A DNA stretch of 64,000 nucleotides from Ectothiorhodospiraceae bacterium BW-2 (GTDB taxonomy: Bacteria; Pseudomonadota; Gammaproteobacteria; Thiohalomonadales; Thiohalomonadaceae): contig CP032507.1 of NCBI GenBank assembly GCA_008375315.1, forward strand, positions 2,603,001-2,667,000, in the 5' to 3' direction. How positions within the stretch are numbered: position 1 is the stretch's first letter; each line of letters starts with the position of its first letter. This document shows positions 7,407 to 16,072 of this stretch, one piece after another. The position numbers were made by a program, and so were the translations under genes. The notes beneath the pieces were generated by a model. It was not told the DNA's origin and ran no database searches. It saw only the letters and a list, made by a program, of their open reading frames with translations.

Positions 7407-10400
7407 TTAACTGCTCTGCTCAGGCTCGATGAGGGTGCGGTAGCAGTAGCCGAGCTGGTTATAGTGGTGTAGCTTCTCAAGCAGTTCGCGGTAGGGTAGC
7501 GGGCGGCTGAGTAGATAGCCCTGAATCTGGTTACACTGATGCTGTTGTAAAAAGCGTAGCTGTTCGCTAGTCTCGACCCCTTCAGCGACCACATGTAGGC
7601 CGAGGCTCTGAGCCATGGAGATAATCGCCTTAACAATCGCCGCATCGGCAGAGTCAACCTCAAGATCGCGTACAAATGACTGGTCGATTTTAAGGGTGTG
7701 AATCGGAAATTTTTTCAGATAGTTGAGTGATGAGTAGCCGGTACCAAAGTCATCAATGGTCAGGGTATAGCCCTGGTCGCGCAGCCTAGTCATCTTCTGA
7801 ATGACCGAGTCGATACTCTCCATGACCATACTTTCGGTAATCTCTAGCTCGATCAGATGGCTATCGGCAGCCACCTCGCCAATAAGATGGATCATCTGCT
7901 CAATAAGATCGTGCTGCTGAAACTGGCTAGCCGCAAGGTTGACTGCAATTCGAAAATCATACCCTAAGGCTTGGCTGAACTGGAGTGCATCGCGGGCGGC
8001 CTGCTGTAAAATCCACTCACCGGCGGGGATAATTAGGCCGCTCTGCTCTAAGAGTGGAATAAACTGATTCGGCGGCACTAACCCTTTGGTCGGGTGGTTC
8101 CAGCGCAGTAGCGCCTCAGCCGAGAGGATGCGATCGGTGTGTAGATCGAGTTTCGGCTGGTAGTAGAGCACAAACTCTTGCTGCTGCAATGCTTGACGCA
8201 GCTCACTTTCAAGGGCGATCTTATGGTGCAGGTTCTCCTGTAGATCGCGGGAGAAGAACTGATAGTTGTTGCGGCCGCTATCTTTGGCTTTGTAGAGTGC
8301 CATATCGGCATTTTTAGTTAAAGTTTCGATATCCTGCCCATCGGTGGGGTAGATGGCGATACCGATACTGGCGCTAATTTGCAAATGGTGGCCGCCATTG
8401 AGTGTCAGTGGCGTGTTGACCGTATCGAGCAGCTCTTGGGCGATAATACCGACATCGTAGAGGTTATCGCCGCTTTCGCTCAGAATTAGGGTAAACTCAT
8501 CGCCGCCGGGGTGAGCTAATGTATCGACATCCCGTAGCTGCTGCTTCATGGCGCTAGCCACCTTTTTTAACAGCTCATCGCCGCTGCTGTGGCCGAGCGA
8601 GTCGTTAATATTTTTAAAGTGGTCGAGATCGATCATCATGAGCGTGGTCTTCAGGCCGCTCTTTTGACAGTGTTTAATCTCCTGCTCTAGTCGCTCGTAG
8701 AAGAGCTGCCGGTTAGGGAGTTGGGTGAGTGGATCGTAGTAGGCGAGCTGCTGTAGGCGGGCGCGGGATCGTTTTTGTTCGGTAATATCGGAGAAGATTC
8801 CGACAAAGTTGAGAATCTCCCCCTGCTCATTGCGCACGGTGGTGATGGAGAGCCATTTGGGATAGATCTCGCCATTTTTGCGCCGATCCATAATCTCACC
8901 GCTCCAGTGATCACCTTGGGTAATCTGCTGCCACATCTCGGTATAAAATGCCTTATCGTGTAGCCCCGAATTGCCGACGCTGGGATTTTTACCGAGCACC
9001 TCATCGCGCTGATAGCCGGTGATTAGCTCGTAGGCGTGGTTCACATCTTGAATATTGCCGTTGACATCGGTAACTAGGATCGCCTCGCTGGCGCTTTCGA
9101 CAACCTTGCGTGCTAGGTGGAGATCGTGCTCGGTTTTGCGTCTATCGGTAATATCGATCGACATCGAACAGATAGCATAGGGGATCTCCTCATCGTTATA
9201 GAGTGGGAACTTGATGGTATGGAAGCAGTAGTGGCGTCCCTCAATGGTCAACTCCTCATCGAATGAGGCCGGTTCTAGGGTGTGTAGCAGGCGAATGTCG
9301 TTACGAGAGATGGTGTTGTTGTCATTGCCGAAGATCTCGGCATCGCTGTGGTACACCACCTCTTCAAAGCGCTTGTTAAATAGCTGTAAAAAGGCCGGAT
9401 TGACCACCTGATAGTGGCCGAGTAACTCCTTAATATAGATGATAGCTGGGGCGTTATTAATGACACTCTGTAGCTGCTGCTGTTTATCGCGCAGATCGCG
9501 CTCCCGATCGGCGATAGTGGCGATAATACGATTGTAAGCGCGGGTTAGTTGGATAATCTCCTCATCGCGCGAATAGGGCTCAATCGGTGTTAGTGAGCCT
9601 TGGCAGAACTGGTTGGTCTGCTCGGTTAGGTGTTGCAGGGGGCGATTAATCCAGCGTTGGCTTAGATGGAGTACTAACGGTACGATAATGGCGACACAGG
9701 TCACTAAAATAGCCAAAATGGTGAGCGAGAAGCGATTTAGCTGCGCCGTTAGCTCCGAGAGGCCGCTGTCGATCAGTAGCAGCACGCCGCCAGAGTCGGG
9801 GAGGGAGTTACCACCGAGCTGGAGCGCAACGGCGGCGATAGTGGGGCGCTCTGGCGGCAGTAGGGTGAGCGTCAGTGGGGCGTTTTGTGGGGAGAGCGGC
9901 TGATATGTCAATAAATTGGCGCTTTGGGTGAGTTGCTGCGCTATCTCCGTGGCCGTCAGGGCAAAGCCGTCAGGTATCGGTGTGAGCGGTTGCTGGCTGT
10001 AGAGCAGCAGTTTCGCAGCGGCATTTTGTGCTAGTTGTTGCAACTTTTGCTGATCTAAGGGCTGGCGTAGATGGAGCCAGGCTAGAGTGTTGTGATGGAG
10101 AGGATCACGAATCTCACTCATCTGTTCGGTATAGAGCTCTCCACCCTCGCTGACTAGGCGTAAATCGTGCCCCTCCGTGGCTAGCGGCAGGGTGGGGATC
10201 TCGGCTGCAAAAGGGGCCACTAGCTTGCCGTTAGGGTGGCGTTTAAGTTGCAGTAGAGGCTCTTTTGCGGGGGTGAGCAGCCTCATCTGCCATAGCAGCG
10301 TTGGTGCTAGATCATCCCCTAGAGCGGCGGTAATTCGCCTCTTTTCGTCCTCAGAGAGGGTATGGTTCATCGCCCCTCGACCCAGAGCGACTACCTCGTG

Positions 10401-10616
10401 GTGGTGAGAGATGATGTAGTTCAGTTTTTGTAGCCGCTGCTGATACTCCTCTAACGCCCGCACCACCCGCTGACCAGTCTGGTTAAGGTTATATTGGTTA
10501 CCTTGATGGTAGAGGGAGTCGATAGCGAGCAGAAACAGGCCGCTAAAGAGCAGCAATACCAGTGTGATGGTGAGCAGAATCACCGCCACAATTTTATTGC
10601 GAATCGAGTTAGGCAT
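7407..10616 (-). CDS. Membrane PAS-GGDEF-EAL cyclic-di-GMP enzyme
   Basis: This 1,069-residue protein probably makes or degrades cyclic di-GMP in response to an external signal. Transmembrane helices at about 8-32 and 296-318 flank a periplasmic sensor region of about 260 residues. A HAMP linker (about 320-375) and two PAS domains (about 385-495 and 505-618) follow. The GGDEF motif is intact at 704-708, with an RxxD inhibitory site (RDVD) at 695-698. The EAL domain has EALLRW at 834, LEITES and DDFGTGYSSL, so both active sites look competent. The sensor region has no family I can name. The gene is monocistronic and lies back to back with the flagellar genes, consistent with a motile/sessile switch, though that link is inference. 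Confidence 0.9.
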   Translation of the reverse strand: MPNSIRNKIVAVILLTITLVLLLFSGLFLLAIDSLYHQGNQYNLNQTGQRVVRALEEYQQRLQKLNYIISHHHEVVALGRGAMNHTLSEDEKRRITAALGDDLAPTLLWQMRLLTPAKEPLLQLKRHPNGKLVAPFAAEIPTLPLATEGHDLRLVSEGGELYTEQMSEIRDPLHHNTLAWLHLRQPLDQQKLQQLAQNAAAKLLLYSQQPLTPIPDGFALTATEIAQQLTQSANLLTYQPLSPQNAPLTLTLLPPERPTIAAVALQLGGNSLPDSGGVLLLIDSGLSELTAQLNRFSLTILAILVTCVAIIVPLVLHLSQRWINRPLQHLTEQTNQFCQGSLTPIEPYSRDEEIIQLTRAYNRIIATIADRERDLRDKQQQLQSVINNAPAIIYIKELLGHYQVVNPAFLQLFNKRFEEVVYHSDAEIFGNDNNTISRNDIRLLHTLEPASFDEELTIEGRHYCFHTIKFPLYNDEEIPYAICSMSIDITDRRKTEHDLHLARKVVESASEAILVTDVNGNIQDVNHAYELITGYQRDEVLGKNPSVGNSGLHDKAFYTEMWQQITQGDHWSGEIMDRRKNGEIYPKWLSITTVRNEQGEILNFVGIFSDITEQKRSRARLQQLAYYDPLTQLPNRQLFYERLEQEIKHCQKSGLKTTLMMIDLDHFKNINDSLGHSSGDELLKKVASAMKQQLRDVDTLAHPGGDEFTLILSESGDNLYDVGIIAQELLDTVNTPLTLNGGHHLQISASIGIAIYPTDGQDIETLTKNADMALYKAKDSGRNNYQFFSRDLQENLHHKIALESELRQALQQQEFVLYYQPKLDLHTDRILSAEALLRWNHPTKGLVPPNQFIPLLEQSGLIIPAGEWILQQAARDALQFSQALGYDFRIAVNLAASQFQQHDLIEQMIHLIGEVAADSHLIELEITESMVMESIDSVIQKMTRLRDQGYTLTIDDFGTGYSSLNYLKKFPIHTLKIDQSFVRDLEVDSADAAIVKAIISMAQSLGLHVVAEGVETSEQLRFLQQHQCNQIQGYLLSRPLPYRELLEKLHHYNQLGYCYRTLIEPEQSS

Positions 10617-10743
10617 TGATAATGTTCATTCTTAAAGTATCTAAATGTTTGGTAGAGAAGCGCATCCATCCTCGCTGTTGGCGCATCATACCGCAAATGG
10701 TTCGGGGTGACTATGGTGTGGCAATGCCTCCTGACTCTCTTTT

Positions 10744-10759
10744 TGGCATGATAACTGCT
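10744..10759 (+). promoter_or_regulatory. Sigma-54 promoter of flgG operon
   Basis: TGGCATGATAACTGCT matches the RpoN consensus TGGCACG-N4-TTGCW, with GG and GC separated by exactly 10 bases. It lies 48 bases upstream of the flgG start. RpoN control of hook and basal-body genes is usual in polarly flagellated gammaproteobacteria. Confidence 0.65.
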
Positions 10760-10807
10760 TTTGCTAGGGGGAGAGTCAATTTTTTGAACGGTTACGGAGG
10801 GTAAACG

Positions 10808-11590
10808 ATGAATCCGGCACTCTGGATAGCAAAAACGGGCGTAAGCGCCCAAAGTACCAAATTAGGGGTGGTCTCCAATAACTTGGCCAATGTGAGTACC
10901 ACCGGTTTTAAACGCGATCGAGCTAACTTTGAAGATCTGCTCTACCAAAATATTCGCCAGCCAGGGGCGCAGTCGAGCGCCACCACCACCTTTCCGAGCG
11001 GCTTAATGCGTGGAACTGGGGTGCAGGTGGTCTCGACCACCAAAGAGCACATGCAGGGCAATATCAATCCGACCGATAATGCACTCGATATGGCGATTAA
11101 TGGCCGTGGTTTTTTTCAGATTCTACAGCCCGATGGGACGATCGGCTATACCCGTAATGGCTCCTTCTCTCTCAATCAGGAGGGACAGATTGTGACGGCT
11201 AACGGCTATCCGCTGGAGCCGGCGATCAATATTCCACAAACCGCGCAGAAGATTTCGGTCTCTGCCGATGGGGCGGTGCAATATACGCTGCGAGATGGGA
11301 CTCAGGAGACTGCGGGCAATATTCAGCTAGCCGATTTTATTAATCCAGTCGGTTTACAACCGGTAGGTGAGAATCTGTTTAACGAGACGATCGCCAGTGG
11401 CGCTCCTGTCGTGGCTGCTGGGGGGCAGAATGGGGTCGGCACGATTCAAGGGGGGGCGCTAGAGGCCTCTAATGTCAATGTGGTGACTGAGCTGGTCGAT
11501 ATGATTGAGACCCAGCGGGCCTATGAGATGAACTCTAAGTCGATCTCGACCGCTGATCAGATGTTACAGTATCTGAACCAGAATCTCTAA
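10808..11590 (+). CDS. flgG: Flagellar distal rod protein FlgG
   Basis: This 260-residue protein (family length about 260) forms the distal rod of the flagellar basal body. The N-terminal ALWIAKTGVSAQSTKLGVVSNNLANVSTTGFKRDRANFEDLLYQN is the rod/hook signature. The C-terminal EASNVNVVTELVDMIETQRAYEMNSKSISTADQMLQYLNQ is the matching coiled-coil end. The ribosome site GGAGG precedes ATG 10808. It is the first gene of flgGHIJ. flgF is not upstream, so the rest of the flagellar set must lie elsewhere. Confidence 0.97.
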   Translation: MNPALWIAKTGVSAQSTKLGVVSNNLANVSTTGFKRDRANFEDLLYQNIRQPGAQSSATTTFPSGLMRGTGVQVVSTTKEHMQGNINPTDNALDMAINGRGFFQILQPDGTIGYTRNGSFSLNQEGQIVTANGYPLEPAINIPQTAQKISVSADGAVQYTLRDGTQETAGNIQLADFINPVGLQPVGENLFNETIASGAPVVAAGGQNGVGTIQGGALEASNVNVVTELVDMIETQRAYEMNSKSISTADQMLQYLNQNL

Positions 11591-11610
11591 TTAACTAAAG
11601 GAGCCGAACC

Positions 11611-12273
11611 ATGAGCCCTTACCTGAAAACTTCGCTACTGCTGCTCGCGTTAGCCGCTGCCGGCTGTAGTAGCGCACCGGAGCGACCGGTGCACGATCCC
11701 GAATTTACCCCCGTCTATCCGGTGACTAAGCAGCAGCCGGTGGCGATTAACGGCGCCATCTTTAGTGACGAGGGTAATGGGATATTTCAAAATAACACCA
11801 AGGCGCACCAGATCGGTGATCTGTTGACGATTCGGCTGCAAGAGAGTCTTAACGCTAGTAAATCGACCAATACCGCCACTGCTAAAAGCGGTTCGGTCGA
11901 TATGAAAGCCTCCACGCTACTCGATGGGGCGCTGCTCAACAATCAGCTAGAGGGGAGCAGTGGCTTTAGCGGCACCGGCTCTTCAACCCAAACTAACAGC
12001 CTAAGCGGCAATATTACCGTCACTGTGGTCAATGTACTGGCTAACGGCAACTTAATGGTTCGGGGTGAAAAGGTGATGCGGCTTAATCAGGGCGATGAGT
12101 TTGTTCGTCTCTCTGGAGTGGTACGACCGAGCGATATCGATACCAATAACAGCGTGGCCTCCTATAAAATCGCCAACGCCGAAATTATCGTCGGTGGTAA
12201 TGGCGTGGTGGCCAATGCTGGCAAGGCGGGCTGGCTTAGCCGCTTCTTTAACAGCCCGATGTGGCCGTTTTAA
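11611..12273 (+). CDS. flgH: Flagellar L-ring lipoprotein FlgH
   Basis: This 220-residue outer-membrane lipoprotein forms the L ring around the flagellar rod. The signal peptide ends in the lipobox LAAAGC, placing the acylated Cys at about residue 19. Typical FlgH segments follow: GAIFSDEGNGIFQNNTKAHQ, GDLLTIRLQESLNASKSTNT, and the ending GWLSRFFNSPMWPF. The start is preceded by AAGGAG. It lies 20 bases after flgG and is followed by a tetranucleotide repeat before flgI. Confidence 0.96.
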   Translation: MSPYLKTSLLLLALAAAGCSSAPERPVHDPEFTPVYPVTKQQPVAINGAIFSDEGNGIFQNNTKAHQIGDLLTIRLQESLNASKSTNTATAKSGSVDMKASTLLDGALLNNQLEGSSGFSGTGSSTQTNSLSGNITVTVVNVLANGNLMVRGEKVMRLNQGDEFVRLSGVVRPSDIDTNNSVASYKIANAEIIVGGNGVVANAGKAGWLSRFFNSPMWPF

Positions 12274-12278
12274 TGCTT

Positions 12279-12301
12279 CATCCATCCATCCATCCATCCA
12301 T
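12279..12301 (+). repeat. CATC tetranucleotide repeat, 5.75 units
   Basis: CATC is repeated five times plus CAT in the 66-base gap between flgH and flgI, beginning five bases after the flgH stop. It lies in untranslated mRNA, so changes in copy number would alter spacing rather than reading frame. Confidence 0.9.
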
Positions 12302-12339
12302 TCTGTCTTATCTATTCTATATTTAGAGAGGTTAGTGCC

Positions 12340-13416
12340 ATGAGAGCGATCCCCATCCTGTTGCTACTACTGCTGCCAATGACCACGCTAGAGGCCGGAC
12401 GGCTAAAAGATCTGGCTACCATCGCCGGCGTTCGTGATAACCAGCTACTCGGATATGGCCTCGTTGTCGGGCTCGATGGCAGCGGTGATAAGGGGACTGT
12501 TGCGCGGGAGAGTCTGCGCAGTATCATCTCCCAACTCGGAATGGAGCTACCGGCGGGGGTCAATCCCGATACCGATAATGTCGCCGCCGTCATGGTTAAC
12601 GCCACGCTGCGCCCCTTTACCAAACCTGGGCAGACCATTGATGTGACTGTCTCCTCGATTGGCAAGGCGGATAGTCTGCGTGGTGGTACCCTGTTAATGA
12701 CCCCGCTTAAAGGGGTTGATGGCAACATTTACGCCGTGGCGCAGGGGAATCTGGTCGTGAGCGGCTTTGGCGCGGAGGGGGCGGATGGGTCGCGTATCTC
12801 CGTTAACCACCAGAGCGTCGGTCGAGTGCCGAATGGCGCGACCGTCGAGCGGGCGGTGCCGACGAGCTTCAATCAGGGTAAACATATCACCTATAACCTA
12901 CGCAATCCCGACTTCACCACCGCCAATACCCTAGTTGAGACCATTAACGGTATGCTAGGGGCGGGGACAGCGGTACCGATTGATGCCTCATCGATTCGGA
13001 TTAGTGCCCCGGTTGATCCGACGCAGCGAGTCTCCTTTATCTCGCTGCTAGAGAATATGAGCATCGAACCGGCTGAGGCGAGCGCTAAAGTAATCGTCAA
13101 CTCTCGTACCGGTACTGTCATTATCAGCAAAAATGTCAGAGTCATGCCGGCGGCGATTACCCACGGCAGCATGACCGTAACGATTAAAGAGAACCAAGAG
13201 GTGGTTCCTGGGATTGCCGGTAATGCCTTAGAGCAGGATACCGAGATCAATATCAACACCGGCCCGAAGCGGATGTTTAACTTTCAGCCGGGGGTCGATT
13301 TAAACGACATCGTGCGGGCGGTTAATCAGGTCGGGGCGGCACCTGGCGATCTGATGGCGATTTTAGAGGCGCTCAAAGAGGCCGGAGCGCTACGAGCCGA
13401 ACTAATCGTGATTTAA
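12340..13416 (+). CDS. flgI: Flagellar P-ring protein FlgI
   Basis: This 358-residue periplasmic protein forms the P ring in the peptidoglycan layer. A signal peptide ([19 protein letters not shown]) is followed by the conserved [31 protein letters not shown]. The C-terminal segment [40 protein letters not shown] is characteristic. The length matches the family. It has an AGAGAGG ribosome site and is probably cotranscribed with flgH and flgJ. Confidence 0.97.
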   Translation: MRAIPILLLLLLPMTTLEAGRLKDLATIAGVRDNQLLGYGLVVGLDGSGDKGTVARESLRSIISQLGMELPAGVNPDTDNVAAVMVNATLRPFTKPGQTIDVTVSSIGKADSLRGGTLLMTPLKGVDGNIYAVAQGNLVVSGFGAEGADGSRISVNHQSVGRVPNGATVERAVPTSFNQGKHITYNLRNPDFTTANTLVETINGMLGAGTAVPIDASSIRISAPVDPTQRVSFISLLENMSIEPAEASAKVIVNSRTGTVIISKNVRVMPAAITHGSMTVTIKENQEVVPGIAGNALEQDTEININTGPKRMFNFQPGVDLNDIVRAVNQVGAAPGDLMAILEALKEAGALRAELIVI

Positions 13417-13436
13417 TAGTATTGGAGAGCAGTGAG

Positions 13437-14459
13437 ATGGTCGATTCAGTCACGACAGCGAGAGCGCAGAACTATACCGATATTCAAGGGGTAGGTGCCC
13501 TGCGCAAAGGGGCCGAAAACTACGATGAGTCCACCATGCGTACCGTGGCGAAGCAGTTTGAGTCGCTATTTATGCAGATGATGCTAAAGAGTATGCGTGA
13601 GGCGACCCCGAAAGAGGGGCTGTTCGATAGCGATGCGAGTCAGACCTATCTTGATCTGCACGATAAGCAGCTAGCGAGCGATCTCTCTACTAAAGGGCAT
13701 GGATTGGGGTTAGCCGAGATGATCTATCAGCAGATGGTACAGAACCGACCCGGCTATACCCCTCCTGAGCGACAGTTAGCCGCACCGGAGCGAGATAGCA
13801 GTCTGGGGAGTTTTCAGCCCCCGCTCGCGACCGTGATGGCTGCCGATGCCGAGCCAAAAGCGTCGCTTAGTGAACGGCCAGCGATCGCCTCAGAGGAGGA
13901 GCCCCCCGAACCGCTCTCGCCATTAACATTAACCGCTCTGCCACAGCGATTTGACTCGCCAGCCGAGTTTATCGAGGCGATGCTGCCACTAGCGCGGCGG
14001 GTCGCTTCCGAACTAGGGGTAGAGCCGAAGGCACTGGTTGCCCAAGCCGCACTAGAGACCGGCTGGGGGCGGGCGGTGATTCGTCGAGCCGACGGTAACA
14101 GCAGTTTTAATCTATTTAACATCAAAGCCGACTCGCGCTGGCAGGGGGAGAGCGTGGTGAAGGCGTCGCTGGAGTTTGATCAAGGGGTTGCGGCACCGGT
14201 ACGCTCACCGTTTCGAGCCTACGGCAGCTACGAGGAGAGCTTCGCCGACTATGCCGACTTTATTCAGCGTAACCCCCGTTATAGTGAAGCGCTAAAGGCG
14301 GCACCCGATGCCGCGGCCTATGTCACAGAACTGCAACAGGCAGGTTATGCAACTGACCCGAACTATGCCTCTAAAATTCATGCTATTATGGCCAGACCAG
14401 AGTTTGGGCAGAGGACAGAGCTAGCTGATAGTGGCCATCGTGTCAGCCATTGGCGCTAA
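13437..14459 (+). CDS. flgJ: Flagellar rod assembly protein / peptidoglycan hydrolase FlgJ
   Basis: This bifunctional periplasmic protein has 340 residues. The N-terminal rod-capping domain is at about 30-90 (TVAKQFESLFMQMMLKSMREATP, FDSDASQTYLDLHDKQLASDLS). The C-terminal glucosaminidase/muramidase domain is at about 170-325 (VAQAALETGWGRAVI, NSSFNLFNIKA, FRAYGSYEESFADYADFI). A Pro/Glu-rich linker separates them. ATG 13437 with GGAGAG upstream is preferred over the in-frame TTG 15 bases earlier. It is the last gene of the cluster. flgK and flgL do not follow. Confidence 0.95.
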   Translation: MVDSVTTARAQNYTDIQGVGALRKGAENYDESTMRTVAKQFESLFMQMMLKSMREATPKEGLFDSDASQTYLDLHDKQLASDLSTKGHGLGLAEMIYQQMVQNRPGYTPPERQLAAPERDSSLGSFQPPLATVMAADAEPKASLSERPAIASEEEPPEPLSPLTLTALPQRFDSPAEFIEAMLPLARRVASELGVEPKALVAQAALETGWGRAVIRRADGNSSFNLFNIKADSRWQGESVVKASLEFDQGVAAPVRSPFRAYGSYEESFADYADFIQRNPRYSEALKAAPDAAAYVTELQQAGYATDPNYASKIHAIMARPEFGQRTELADSGHRVSHWR

Positions 14460-14709
14460 AGTTGATGGAGATCAACCATTAATCGCCGCCGTTAAGAATA
14501 TTAGAATTTACTAATTATGTTTAAATTCATATTATTATGTTGATTACCTAGAATCGAGGTTAAAAAAAAGGAAAAAAAAGTGTTGCAACTCGTTGGGCGT
14601 TTGGTCTAAAGTTGCACTGGTTGTAACGATGACCGCAATTAATTAATTAATTGACGATTGAAAATTTTCACCTTTAAGTTTGATTCTCAATTCTAGGAGA
14701 CTGGAAGAT

Positions 14710-15831
14710 ATGAAAAAAAATCTGATTGCTGCAGCAGTTGCTGGCGTATTGGCGGTTCCTTTCGCGGTTCAGGCCGGTTCACATGGCGGCGGCCCTAAGG
14801 TCGATGTCGGCGCTGATGCGCAGATGTTCTATCTATATAATGACAACACGACTGCTGACACGACTACCGACGAGTGGCAGAGCCGTGTACGGGTTAAATT
14901 CACCGCGACTGATGGCAAAAACGCTATGGCTGCTGCTCGTATCCGTATGCGTGACTACCATGGTGACAAGGCGAAGGATGGTGGTCCTGGTAAGAGCACC
15001 AACGATTCGTTCTATGTCGATTACGCTTATCTACAGCTAAATGTCGATGACATGTTTAAGCTGAAAGCGGGTGACTGGGATCGTAACTGGGGTCATAAGC
15101 TCTACCTCTATGACAAGGGTGCTCATGGTGCCTCTATCCTCAAAGATATCGGCCCAATTAAACTGAGTCTGCACTATGTCATGATCGAAGAGGATACCGG
15201 TAGCGTTGATGCCGATGCGAGCGATGATGATACTTTCAAAGTGGTTCTCTCTGGAACTTTTGATGGTAAGCATGGGGCTCGCCTTGATATGTACACCGAT
15301 AATGGTGCGGTAGCAGGGGAAGAAGATAGCTACATGGAGTTCGATGCCTTCACAACAATCGGTGTAGGTGGTTGGACACTAGCGGCGGAAGCTGCAATGA
15401 AGGAGGCTAAAAAAGTCGGTGCTGACGATCAGACCGCTCTGATGCTGGCTGCTATCGGTAAAGTTGGTCCTGCTGATCTGACCGCGATGTATGCTATGTC
15501 TATGGATGGATTCCAGACTGATGACGATATGCTGCCTCTGCCCTTCACCGGTGCTCATGATGGTACTATCTTCGAAGGCTTAGGTCGTCTGACAACCAAA
15601 GACTCTAGTATCTTCGCTTTGGTACCTAGTTTTGGAATAACGCCAACCATGACCCTAACCGGCGGTCTGGCTATGGTCTCTCATGATGATGATGTTGACG
15701 GTATTCAGGTCTATACCGCTAGCCTAAATAAAGCGTTGACCAAGAAGTCCTCGCTGACTTTCGATGTGGCTCAATTTGATGGTGATGTCGAATTTACCGG
15801 ATTTGCTGTTTTTGCTGACACCAAGTTCTAA
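14710..15831 (+). CDS. Putative outer-membrane porin
   Basis: This 373-residue protein begins with a clear signal peptide (MKKNLIAAAVAGVLAVPFAVQAGS). It continues as alternating beta-strand-like segments rich in Asp, Gly and aromatics and ends in Phe (FTGFAVFADTKF), as expected for an outer-membrane beta barrel. It resembles gammaproteobacterial general porins only in outline. The codon pattern is strongly biased toward a few codons, suggesting high expression. GGAGA precedes ATG 14710. It has its own upstream region of about 250 bases and a strong terminator. The substrate is unknown. Confidence 0.7.
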   Translation: MKKNLIAAAVAGVLAVPFAVQAGSHGGGPKVDVGADAQMFYLYNDNTTADTTTDEWQSRVRVKFTATDGKNAMAAARIRMRDYHGDKAKDGGPGKSTNDSFYVDYAYLQLNVDDMFKLKAGDWDRNWGHKLYLYDKGAHGASILKDIGPIKLSLHYVMIEEDTGSVDADASDDDTFKVVLSGTFDGKHGARLDMYTDNGAVAGEEDSYMEFDAFTTIGVGGWTLAAEAAMKEAKKVGADDQTALMLAAIGKVGPADLTAMYAMSMDGFQTDDDMLPLPFTGAHDGTIFEGLGRLTTKDSSIFALVPSFGITPTMTLTGGLAMVSHDDDVDGIQVYTASLNKALTKKSSLTFDVAQFDGDVEFTGFAVFADTKF

Positions 15832-15854
15832 ATCGACTCTCTAATCGATTGTTA

Positions 15855-15883
15855 AAAAGGCACCTACGGGTGCCTTTTTTTTA
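15855..15883 (+). terminator. Rho-independent terminator of porin gene
   Basis: AAAGGCACC TACG GGTGCCTTT followed by a T-run is a compact hairpin of about nine base pairs ending the porin transcript. Confidence 0.9.
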
Positions 15884-15968
15884 TTAGCTAATAGACTATT
15901 TCGGTTCCCTGCTTCAATTTCCTCTTGTCAATTCACCCTCATCTAGGGCATCATGCGACTCGCAGATT

Positions 15969-16037
15969 GACTTATTTAATATAAGTCAATCATTATATTA
16001 TAATTTTTTATAAATGCCGGTTTCAAAGTCAAACCGG
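15969..16037 (+). promoter_or_regulatory. Inverted repeats upstream of FadL-type gene
   Basis: Two inverted repeats precede the outer-membrane gene at 16073. GACTTAT-N5-ATAAGTC (15969-15987) lies in AT-rich DNA and could be an operator. CCGGTTT-N7-AAACCGG (16017-16037) lies in the likely 5' untranslated region. No regulator is identified. Confidence 0.4.
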
Positions 16038-16072
16038 TCAATAGGACAGATAAATGTTAACGAGGAGATTCA

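Noticed and set aside
14583-14625. Sigma-54 promoter before the porin gene
   Set aside because: The best candidate has GG-N9-GC spacing, one base short of the strict requirement.
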